Below, piece after piece: positions 9,901 through 15,789 of a stretch of DNA of 64,000 bases (its first letter is position 1; each line of letters begins with the position of its first letter). The stretch covers positions 1,042,501-1,106,500 of the forward strand of contig NC_019703.1 in assembly GCF_000317045.1 (NCBI RefSeq), read 5' to 3'. Source of the DNA: Geitlerinema sp. PCC 7407. GTDB lineage: Bacteria > Cyanobacteriota > Cyanobacteriia > PCC-7407. The notes below the pieces were generated by a model. That model was not told the origin of the DNA and made no database searches. It saw nothing but the letters and a program-made list of their open reading frames with translations. The position numbers and the translations under genes were made by a program.

Positions 9901-11171
9901 CGAGGACCGTCGCCGGTGTGGACCCAGGTATCTGCGGTCACGCAGGGATTCAGGCCGTAGCGCTGGAGGCGGTGCTCCACCTCGCGATCGCTCATTTCCG
10001 GGCGGAAATTCTTCAGCCAGCGGCGGGCTTCTTCTTTGCCCAGGGAAGTGTAGACCTCCAGGAACTCTTGGCGAATATCGGGGTGCGTGAGCAAATCAGC
10101 GCTGGAGCGGGCGATCGCCTCCGGCGCGTACTGGATTGCCCCTTCTCCCGAATAGAACTGCTTGCGCACCGCCTCCACGCACTCCTCGCGCGTCGGCTTG
10201 TGGTGGAAAACGCGGGTGTGGTTGGCCATCCGCAGCGCGTCCCGCTCTGGATCGATGCGCCAGTTCCCCGCTTCATCCTGCTGCCACAGATTGTCCTTGG
10301 CCGTTGCTCCCAGCGCGTCATCGGCGGCAAACTGGCGCATACCGGCGCTTCGGCGGACATTTCCGGCCACGATGCAGACCGCTGCTTCGTCGATCAGGAG
10401 GCAGCACTCCACCGAGGTGAGCTGGCGGCCGATCGCCTTGTTGAGAATATTGGCGCAGCGCTCATAGAGTTCTGGCAGCTTCACGGGGTTGGCGACTCCG
10501 CCGAAGCCCTTTAGGCGCTCGCCCGAGGGCCGCACATCGCTCAGGTCAACGGTGACCGTCACCTCTGCGTCAAAGCGCTCATCGCTGGACAGCTCCAGAA
10601 TGGTCTGGTAGGACTTCACCCAGCCCTGGCGACTGTCGCCCACGTGGAGGGTGACATGGTTGCCGTCGATCAGAACTTCGGTAAGGTCTCGGCGCTCTGC
10701 AGCGGGCGTCGTGCCAATGGCTCCCTGGGAGCGGACCGTGATGCGGTTGCGGATGACTGGCAGCTGGCGAATGTACTCCGGCTCCAGAATGGCGCCGGTG
10801 CCGCAGCCCATCATCGCGAGGTCCATCATCAGGCCGAAGGCCTGCCAGTCGATGACGTTGGTGCTGGTGCAGTTGTAGGCGCCCGAGAAGTTTTCGGGGC
10901 GCTCCAGCCACTCGGTCCCGCCAACCCACATCCAGCGGCCCGACGGGAGGGCTTTTTGCTCCTGCTGCATCTTGAGCAGGAGGGCAGTTTCTTTGGCGGT
11001 CAGCTTGCCGAGCTTGGTCAGACCGCGAACGGTGCGATCGCACACTGCATTCCAGGTCTCGCGCCCATTGTCGGTGCGGCGGCTGTAGGTGCGGTAGAAC
11101 ACCGGATAGGCGGTGGGAGCGTTCTCGGGGAACTCCCCACTCTGACGGGATCGCTCAAGCTCTTGGACCAT
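6918..11171 (-). CDS. nrdJ: Adenosylcobalamin-dependent (class II) ribonucleotide reductase with two inteins
   Basis: 1417 residues as translated; removing the two inteins leaves about 768, the usual size for the cyanobacterial monomeric B12-dependent enzyme that makes deoxyribonucleotides. The start is set at the ATG of MVQELERSRQSGEF, the typical beginning of the family; an in-frame start 150 bp upstream adds residues with no family resemblance. Host features are the redox cysteine in YNCTSTNV, the radical cysteine in NPCGEI, the partner cysteine in CNLSEVHL, PSGTKS, and the C-terminal CDSDKC pair that relays electrons from thioredoxin. Both inteins interrupt the catalytic loop, so the enzyme can only work after splicing. 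The upstream region contains the palindrome at 11221-11238. The small gene at 6548 follows in the same direction. Confidence 0.96.
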   Translation of the reverse strand: MVQELERSRQSGEFPENAPTAYPVFYRTYSRRTDNGRETWNAVCDRTVRGLTKLGKLTAKETALLLKMQQEQKALPSGRWMWVGGTEWLERPENFSGAYNCTSTNVIDWQAFGLMMDLAMMGCGTGAILEPEYIRQLPVIRNRITVRSQGAIGTTPAAERRDLTEVLIDGNHVTLHVGDSRQGWVKSYQTILELSSDERFDAEVTVTVDLSDVRPSGERLKGFGGVANPVKLPELYERCANILNKAIGRQLTSVECCLLIDEAAVCIVAGNVRRSAGMRQFAADDALGATAKDNLWQQDEAGNWRIDPERDALRMANHTRVFHHKPTREECVEAVRKQFYSGEGAIQYAPEAIARSSADLLTHPDIRQEFLEVYTSLGKEEARRWLKNFRPEMSDREVEHRLQRYGLNPCVTADTWVHTGDGPRQVKDLIGVQHSTYVNGELFSTTPAGFFYSGTKDVLKLTTQEGYSLRLTGNHKVLKVTAQTQKAQYTDWVAAETLQPGDRVLLHNHRGLQPWAGQGTLASGQLLGSLVGSDSLAQAVVAKPALVRTQTLTRKALNSGEVASLATEFGVILDQPAVTSAIEQGSYEFYQGFLQGLFSAHSRIQSSPTGSVSVRLAQSSLADLQAVQRMLGRLGIVSAIDARSGAQPELAIANDNLAIFAALIGFQDPAKTAQLAEASAQYGRERFTATVASVVPDGVEAVYDCTVPGPARFDANGLVAHNCGEILGADFHCVAGSTLLITRDGLHPIQSLVGQAVEVWNGRRWSQVVPVQTGRNRQLYRVTFGDGTSLDVTAKHRFFVGDRFSSTYTEVTTEELSDRLTSHPYALHTEPFKIDYRDGKFVDPTWAYTLGQLVGDGSLCKSHGKPQLQLRLYGVKSYQSLALAGRTSGTPRYYAQNPETPCLLYTGFHENFDPEQVRALKGEAQALEALASWNREGILHFIAGLIDADGSETSSGGVRLYVSDYDRAYRLYLLLLKCGIASSINLMAKAGSKTNLGVRKKDLWYLQITDCAAIPCQRVDTSRGHAPKIKGKWQVIRSVEPLPGQHDSYCFNEPEFHKGVFGGTLTGQCNLSEVHLNRIDPQNLNEQAEAFTAGALSVAALLNHQFQEPRYQDSRELDPIVGVSFTGLFDFFVTAFGSDWLRWWEAGRPDTPEGAEFRRKEAEYLSRWREIVHAAVWDYCDRHGIKRPNRCTTVQPSGTKSLLTSAAPGWHPPKAQRYIRRITFRKNDPVALACIDFGYSVVPSQSDKDEQGNLLNDPFDPRCTEWLVEIPVEVPWANLPGADQIDISQFSADAQFDFYMQVQRHYVTHNTSATIELREGEIESLGDRIFQAIEGDEGYMSAALLARFDDLQTFPRLPFEPISKETYEAMLDAVKQRRATADFHAALSRYDLGEMAEAGPAGCDSDKCLLPEQQPSN
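7968..8975 (-). mobile_element. NrdJ intein 2 (336 aa) with intact-looking LAGLIDADG endonuclease domain
   Basis: The intein begins with Cys at 8973-8975 (CVAGSTLLITRDGLHPIQSL) and ends LTGQ, just before host CNLSEVHL. Splicing block B is DVTAKHRFF with its conserved histidine. The endonuclease has both dodecapeptides with their acidic residues: TLGQLVGDGSL and FIAGLIDADGSE. The C terminus is Gly-Gln instead of the usual His-Asn, so cyclisation would have to use glutamine. Glutamine-ended inteins are known, and I recall the same ending in related ribonucleotide reductase inteins. The +1 residue is the host cysteine equivalent to the redox-pair Cys419 of the Lactobacillus leichmannii enzyme. 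The endonuclease looks competent for homing; this is inference from motifs. Confidence 0.92.
9006..9944 (-). mobile_element. NrdJ intein 1 (313 aa) with decayed endonuclease motifs
   Basis: The intein begins with Cys at 9942-9944 (CVTADTWVHTGDGPRQVKDL) directly after host YGLNP and ends GLVAHN before host CGEILGADFH. Block B is LRLTGNHKVLKVT. The splicing ends are standard (Cys1, His-Asn, Cys+1). The centre still has the layout of a LAGLIDADG endonuclease, but the motifs read LLGSLVGSDSL and FLQGLFSAHSRI. Where active relatives have DG or DADG, the second motif has SAHS, so both acidic residues are gone there. It therefore probably splices but no longer cuts DNA. The +1 cysteine is the thiyl-radical cysteine of the reductase. 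It could have come from an older invasion than intein 2. Confidence 0.92.
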
Positions 11172-11496
11172 GGGGAAACTCTTGGTATGTATGGTGAAAA
11201 GCGTCAATAATGCCGGTTTAGACGCTATCGCTAGCGTCAAGAAACTTAACTTTAACTCAATTACCCATCGGGATGAAGGGCTCTGAAGCAAAATGCAAAG
11301 GCGCTGGCTGAAGGGCGTCACCCCTGGCAGTGCATCCAGAGCAAAGGAGTCATGATACCAATTTGGCTAGCGATTGGCTGGAGAAAAATAGGCCGAAAGC
11401 CGGGGCTTGGACAGGAGTTTGGCGGCCAAATGCCCCTTTTCTGGGAATCTCGCTAAGATACTTGGGTTCTGTTTGTGCAACGTTGAACTTCACAGA
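11172..11496. promoter_or_regulatory. Divergent nrdJ/PPOX intergenic region with an 18-bp palindrome
   Basis: 325 bp. At 11221-11238 the sequence GACGCTATCGCTAGCGTC forms an inverted repeat with 7-bp arms and a TCGC centre, about 50 bp upstream of the nrdJ start. It could be an operator or a short hairpin in the nrdJ leader. It does not match the NrdR box as I know it. I recognise no B12 riboswitch, although nrdJ is B12-dependent. An in-frame upstream ATG for nrdJ at 11319-11321 was not used. Confidence 0.45.
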
Positions 11497-12075
11497 ATGA
11501 CCCTTGCGCCTTGGCGATCGCCCCTGAGTCGGGCTCTGCACCGCAACCGCTCCCTGGTTTACGCCCGCTATCTTCAGCTCGCGACCGTCCGGCCCGACGG
11601 GCGCCCTGCCAACCGAACCGTGGTGTTTCGCGGCTTTCGAGAAGGCGACAACCGGCTCCAGTTTGTCACCGACAGCCGCAGCGAAAAAATCAGCCAGCTG
11701 CATCAGCAGCCCTGGGCCGAAGTGTGCTGGTACTTTCCCAAGACGCGGGAGCAGTTTCGGCTGTCGGGGCGCCTGGGCGTGATCGATGGGGCAGAGCCGG
11801 AGCCGCAGCGTCAGCAGGAGCGCCAAGACAGCTGGCGATCGCTCTCAGACAACGCCCGAATCCAGTTTGCTTGGCCCCATCCCGGCTACGCCCGCGCAGA
11901 GGCCGCTGACTTTGCGCCGCCCCTGCCAGACCCCGACGTTCCTGTCGCCGACTTCTGCCTGCTTCAGCTCGAGCCGACCTGGGTGGATCACCTAGAGCTG
12001 CGAGGCGAGCCGCAAAATCGCTGGCGCTACCACCTCGAACACGAAGAGTGGGTGGTGCAGTCCATCAATCCCTGA
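11497..12075 (+). CDS. PPOX-type FMN-dependent flavoprotein (alr4036/Npun_F5749-like)
   Basis: 192 residues from the ATG at 11497 (MTLAPWRSPLSRALHRNRSL). The split-barrel pyridoxamine-phosphate-oxidase fold is indicated by RYLQLATVRPDGRPANRTVVFRGF, DSRSEKISQL, WAEVCWYFPKTREQFRLSG and the C-terminal WRYHLEHEEWVVQSINP. The same layout defines a cyanobacterial PPOX subgroup annotated as probable FMN-dependent. The true substrate is unknown; it is unlikely to be the housekeeping PdxH because the final residues differ. The gene is divergent from nrdJ and convergent with cysE. A longer upstream in-frame extension was rejected because conservation begins at this ATG. Confidence 0.82.
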   Translation: MTLAPWRSPLSRALHRNRSLVYARYLQLATVRPDGRPANRTVVFRGFREGDNRLQFVTDSRSEKISQLHQQPWAEVCWYFPKTREQFRLSGRLGVIDGAEPEPQRQQERQDSWRSLSDNARIQFAWPHPGYARAEAADFAPPLPDPDVPVADFCLLQLEPTWVDHLELRGEPQNRWRYHLEHEEWVVQSINP

Positions 12076-12140
12076 GCTAGAGACAGCTTAGAGCCCCCCC
12101 AAAGCGCTTCGACGAGCGGCTGGCCCCACATGGAAGCCGC

Positions 12141-12173
12141 AAAAAAAGCGGGGACACCCGAAGGGGTCCCCGC
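12141..12173 (-). terminator. Intrinsic terminator of cysE
   Basis: Read on the minus strand, GCGGGGAC pairs with GTCCCCGC (12148-12173 overall, with CCC/GGG extending the stem) and is followed by seven T residues (12147-12141). It lies about 28 bp beyond the cysE stop. The plus strand has no T run, so it serves cysE rather than the PPOX gene. Confidence 0.88.
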
Positions 12174-12200
12174 CGTCATCTGGAGCCATAACTTTGGCGA

Positions 12201-12968
12201 TTAGATGCCCGAACCGCCCAAAAATTCTTCGATTTCGCGATCGCGCAGCTGGCACTGAGGCGACTTCTCTAGGGCGTCCCCAGCCCCCACCAGGGCCATC
12301 AGCCGCTCCTCCGTCAGCGCTGGCGACGACCTGACCGACTGCTGAAGCGACTCAAGCTGCTGCTCGAGCTGCTCGATGCGATCGACCAGGGAGCGAATCA
12401 CCTGGGCCTCGGAGTCCGGCAGGCTGCCGTGCTCCAGCGGGTTCACCCGGACGCCCGAGCGATAGATAATTCGGCCCGGTATGCCCACCACGGTGCAGTC
12501 TGAGGGGACATCCCGCAGCACCACAGAGCCCGCGCCAATGCGGACGTTATCGCCAATCTCGATGTTGCCGAGCACCTTGGCCCCGGCACCCACCACGACG
12601 TTTTCGCCCAGGGTGGGGTGGCGCTTGCCGCTTTCCTTGCCGGTACCGCCCAGGGTCACGCCCTGGTAGATCAGGGCATAGTTGCCCACGATGGCCGTTT
12701 CCCCGATCACGACGCCCATGCCGTGGTCGATGAAGACGCCCCGACCAATGCGGGCGCCTGGGTGAATCTCAATCCCGGTGATGAACCGGCCTAGATGAGA
12801 AATCATGCGGGGAATGAGGGGAATACCGAGACTTCTCAGCCAGTGGGCAAATCGATGAAAAGTGAGAGCCTGCAGCCCTGGATAGCAAAGGAGAACTTCC
12901 AGCCAGTTTCTAGCAGCGGGGTCCCGCTCGAAAATGATGCGAAAGTCAGTCCGGAGGGTATTCAGCAC
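12201..12968 (-). CDS. cysE: Serine O-acetyltransferase
   Basis: 255 residues. An N-terminal helical segment ([20 protein letters not shown]) is followed by a left-handed beta-helix built from hexapeptide repeats (about 65-170). The catalytic pair is D81-H82 in [23 protein letters not shown] and [20 protein letters not shown] complete the acetyl-CoA site. It acetylates L-serine as the first committed step of cysteine synthesis. The last 60 or so residues are rich in Glu/Gln/Leu heptads ([19 protein letters not shown]) and probably form a coiled coil, which some cyanobacterial CysE proteins have and E. coli CysE lacks. A single gene with its own terminator. Confidence 0.96.
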   Translation of the reverse strand: MLNTLRTDFRIIFERDPAARNWLEVLLCYPGLQALTFHRFAHWLRSLGIPLIPRMISHLGRFITGIEIHPGARIGRGVFIDHGMGVVIGETAIVGNYALIYQGVTLGGTGKESGKRHPTLGENVVVGAGAKVLGNIEIGDNVRIGAGSVVLRDVPSDCTVVGIPGRIIYRSGVRVNPLEHGSLPDSEAQVIRSLVDRIEQLEQQLESLQQSVRSSPALTEERLMALVGAGDALEKSPQCQLRDREIEEFLGGSGI

Positions 12969-13043
12969 GAGTGGTTACCACCTGCGGTGACAGAAGCCAC
13001 TCACTATTTTAACGCCTAGGCGAAAGACCCCGATCGCTCTGTC

Positions 13044-13074
13044 AGGAAACCCCCAGGACATCAGTCCCAGGGGT
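13044..13074 (-). terminator. Possible terminator of the secreted-protein gene at 13163
   Basis: ACCCC (13049-13053) and GGGGT (13070-13074) pair around an inner GGAC/GTCC stem, and the minus strand then reads TTTCC. The stem has a two-base internal mismatch and the T run is short, so confidence is limited. Confidence 0.45.
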
Positions 13075-13162
13075 GGAGGGTGATATTTAGACGTTGGTCT
13101 TCAGAGGTCTCTAGAGGTCTTTGGCGTCTTTGCAAAGAAGCGCTGGTTTTTGGGAGCGCAGA

Positions 13163-13642
13163 TCACTGCTCTTCGACGGTGAGGCGGTAGCGGAAGCGAT
13201 CGCCCGCCTGAAGGCTGCCCACCCACACTTCGTAGGTGCCTGCCTCAAAGGAGCCGCTGATGCTGGCGTCTTTGCTGGTTTCGGTGTCGTCGCCGCAGCG
13301 TACGGTGCTTTGGTTGGGGCCGCGCACCAGCAGGGTGCTGTCCTTGCCGCTCTCGACTTTTAGGGTGATGGGGCCTGTGCCCGGCGCGATGGTAATCAGG
13401 TGGTCAGGAACTTGGTAGTCACGGCTGTAGCCCAGGCAGCGCTGGCCGTCGCGATCGCGGTTGGCGATGCGCGGCAGGTCCATCGTCCCGCCTGTGGAGC
13501 CAGACGCCTGGACCTTGGTGAATCCGGGTTCTAGGGCAAGGGTCCCATAGGTCGCTGTTTGGGCGATCGCTGCTGAACCGATGACCCCTAGGGCCAAGCT
13601 GGCGATCGCGAGTCCGCCCGACAATTTTCCGACTCGTTTCAT
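13163..13642 (-). CDS. Secreted protein of unknown function with PPC-like beta-sandwich character
   Basis: 159 residues. The start at 13640-13642 is fixed by a strong ribosome binding site, GGAGG seven bases upstream. MKRVGKLSGGLAIASLALGV with a following AIAQ is a Sec signal peptide, cleaved about residue 27. The mature part holds GFTKVQASGSTGGTMDL, CLGYSRDYQVPDHLITI, STLLVRGPNQSTVRCGDD and GTYEVWVGSLQAGDRFRYRL. The last segment resembles the end of pre-peptidase C-terminal (PPC) beta-sandwich domains. Two cysteines (in RCLGY and RCGDD) could form a disulfide. Similar secreted proteins occur in cyanobacteria without known function. It stands alone. Confidence 0.78.
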   Translation of the reverse strand: MKRVGKLSGGLAIASLALGVIGSAAIAQTATYGTLALEPGFTKVQASGSTGGTMDLPRIANRDRDGQRCLGYSRDYQVPDHLITIAPGTGPITLKVESGKDSTLLVRGPNQSTVRCGDDTETSKDASISGSFEAGTYEVWVGSLQAGDRFRYRLTVEEQ

Positions 13643-13901
13643 GAGAAAACCTCCTTGCATTGGTTGCACCCCTCACACAAGCCTTCGCTTTCAGGGCGAT
13701 CGCGCCTATGTTTCGCAAGTCCTATAGACGCTCTCTTTGCCCCAAAAGTTTCCTGCTCCGTAACGCTGGCGTATCCAATGACACTGTCCCTTCGGCAGCC
13801 TGAGCGCTCTTCCCAAACGCCACCTCCCAGACAGAAAGCCCGATGACCGAAGTCACCAGGCTGAAATTTTGAGGAACTTTGTCAGGAGAGAGTAAGCCAA
13901 C

Positions 13902-14558
13902 TTAGTTTGCCGGAGCGGGCTCAGGAGCCGTCGCTGGAGCAGGACTACTGGGAGATTCGGGTGCGCTTTGCTGCTCCGCTGCGGGAGCCTCGTTTGCCGG
14001 GGCGGGAGCCTCAGCCGGCTGCTGGGCTTCACCACCGGACTGCTGCACCGGATTGGGAATATTAATGTCAATGTTGGGCGCTTGGGGCGCGGGCTGCTCG
14101 GCGGGCTGCTGAGGCTGGGGAGCGGGCACCGGAATGACTTCCTGGGTCCGGTCGATGGTCCGCTCAATGATCGTGGTCTCCTGCTGCGGGCTGGGAGGAG
14201 CTGCCTGGTTTTGCGGCTGATTGTTTTGAGGAACCGGGATGATCGTGGGTAGGTTATTTTCTTCGCGCTGGTTGAAGAGGAACAGCGCACCCCCCACTAA
14301 GCCCAGCAGCGCCATCACAAAGATCCCCAGCAGGAGACCCCGCGCTGCATTCTCATTGTCACGGGAAGCTTGCAGATTGTAGCGAGCTCGTTCGTGGGCC
14401 AGCCGCTCCTCGGCGACTAAGTTGCGGTCTTTGGCATTTTGACCTTGGACGTAGCCGTTTCGGTAGGCAACCTCGCTGCGCGTGGCGGGACGGGCATCGG
14501 TGCTGCCCTGGAGGTTGGTTTGCTGGGGAGGAATCTTGGACGGATCTTGGTTAGCCAT
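13902..14558 (-). CDS. Single-pass membrane protein with long Pro/Ala/Gln-rich tail
   Basis: 218 residues. An N-terminal cytoplasmic part (MANQDPSKIPPQQTNLQGST, then a charged region ending SRDNENAARG) leads to one transmembrane helix LLLGIFVMALLGLVGGALFL (about 74-93). About 120 residues of low-complexity Pro/Gln/Ala/Glu follow, which should be unstructured. VAYRNGYVQGQ is the most protein-like motif before the helix and recurs in cyanobacterial hypotheticals I recall. No enzymatic domain is visible. The tail could be a spacer in the periplasm or wall, but this is inference. Flanked by AT-rich non-coding DNA. Confidence 0.7.
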   Translation of the reverse strand: MANQDPSKIPPQQTNLQGSTDARPATRSEVAYRNGYVQGQNAKDRNLVAEERLAHERARYNLQASRDNENAARGLLLGIFVMALLGLVGGALFLFNQREENNLPTIIPVPQNNQPQNQAAPPSPQQETTIIERTIDRTQEVIPVPAPQPQQPAEQPAPQAPNIDINIPNPVQQSGGEAQQPAEAPAPANEAPAAEQQSAPESPSSPAPATAPEPAPAN

Positions 14559-15037
14559 TTTTCTATCTCGAATCGTGATGATTGATGAGGAATTTGGAAG
14601 CGAAGGTCTTGAGTCAGAAATCGCTAAAAGTAGATGAACAAACGCTGAATAAAGACAATCTTTGAGATAAATCTGTCAGAGAGCTTTGCTAAAAAGGAAC
14701 TTTCATTTCCTTGTTTTCTACCTTAGGCGATCGCTCTTAGAAACTCCTCTATCCTGAGAATAGAATGCTGCCTCTGTCTGATGGAATAGTTGAGTGCTTT
14801 TTGGAATGTTTGAATTTGATTATTGGTAGTTTGTTTGCTTGATTTGATCGCTGTTGATCTAAGAATTTCTAAGGAATTACTAATTTGTCAAAAAATATCT
14901 ACTGTAACTTGCAGATAGCTCAGGGAATCTAGAAAACGTGCGGAAGTTACTTTAAATAGACGCTTGTCGTCTACTTCTAGAATCTTTGGTGAAACTCAGC
15001 CTTTAAGAAGCTTTTGTCAGATTTACATAATTGCCAC
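14559..15037. other. AT-rich intergenic stretch
   Basis: About 480 bp much richer in A and T than the flanking genes and with one HIP1 copy. No open frame looks real on either strand. A small inverted repeat, TAGACG/CGTCTA around CTTGT, lies at 14957-14973. It probably holds the promoter and leader of the gene at 13902. Confidence 0.3.
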
Positions 15038-15061
15038 AAAAAAGCCGCCCTGACGGCGGCT
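15038..15061 (-). terminator. Intrinsic terminator of the gene at 15117
   Basis: Minus-strand AGCCGCC pairs with GGCGGCT (15043-15061, loop GTCAG) and is followed by TTTTTT. It sits about 56 bp after the stop of the small minus-strand gene. Confidence 0.88.
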
Positions 15062-15116
15062 AGAGAGGTCACTTAGGAAGTTATGCGGAAAGAGCAGTTT
15101 TGTTGCTACAAGCGGA

Positions 15117-15389
15117 TTACCACCACTTGCGATCGCCGTTTTCGTCCATTCGAGCTTGACGAATAACGTCAGAAATTTCCTCGGCGTCCTTCACGTGATG
15201 CAGCGCTTTTTGCTCACCGTTGGGTTCATCTACCACAAAGTAGGTGGGAACTTGAATGTGATCGCCGGTGATATCGGGCGAATCGACAGCCAGCTGTTCT
15301 GACTTTTCGTCAAGATCTTTAGCATCATCAATGCGATCGCCCGGATTAGCAGTCAAAGGCGTTTTATTATCTGATTTTTGATCAGTCAT
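15117..15389 (-). CDS. Small acidic protein of unknown function
   Basis: 90 residues, strongly acidic, starting MTDQKSDNKTPLTANPGDRI. The first half is Asp/Glu/Ser-rich and likely disordered; the second half (VPTYFVVDEPNGEQKALHHV, DAEEISDVIRQARMDENG) looks folded and ends RKWW. A GAGGAAAT ribosome binding site precedes the ATG and a good terminator follows, which supports a real, independently expressed gene. I do not recognise the family. There is no membrane segment or signal peptide. Confidence 0.72.
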   Translation of the reverse strand: MTDQKSDNKTPLTANPGDRIDDAKDLDEKSEQLAVDSPDITGDHIQVPTYFVVDEPNGEQKALHHVKDAEEISDVIRQARMDENGDRKWW

Positions 15390-15730
15390 ACTATTTCCTC
15401 TGCGTCTCTGCGGGGCCGCTGTGCTAGAGGGCTATCCGATTGGCGAAGAAACTGACAACAGAAAAGTTGTGAGTACTGACCAATGGAATAGCGAAAAAAC
15501 TAACAGCCCACAAGCAAGAATGAATCGCTTGTTACTGCCATTAAAGCTAGAGAAAATACAAATCAAATCACCCTAGAGTGATAGACCCATCGGCGATCGC
15601 CCAATCTCTCTCTTAGGAGATTCTCCGGCAGAGAGAGCGGCTGGCGCAGGGCTCTGTCGCGGGAGGCACCTAGCCTGTTTGCAGGGGCCAAACCGCTGTT
15701 CGAAATGACTTCAAACAGCGAAAAAAACAC
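15390..15730. other. Intergenic region between the small acidic protein gene and metH
   Basis: About 340 bp, AT-rich near 15480-15570. It should contain the promoter for the gene at 15117. Nothing else could be supported; short open frames here lack protein-like composition. Confidence 0.3.
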
Positions 15731-15764
15731 AAAAAATCCCTCCCGTTTTGAGGGGGAGGGAGGG
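15731..15764 (-). terminator. Intrinsic terminator of metH
   Basis: Minus-strand CCCTCCC(CC) pairs with GGGAGGG around TCAAAAC, and TTTTTT follows (15736-15731). It is about 25-60 bp beyond the metH stop. Confidence 0.82.
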
Positions 15765-15789
15765 TCACCAAACAGCAAACTCCGGCGCG

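Noticed and set aside
11172-11321. N-terminal extension of NrdJ from the ATG at 11319-11321
   Set aside because: The extra 50 residues have no resemblance to NrdJ; family similarity starts exactly at MVQELERSRQSGEF.
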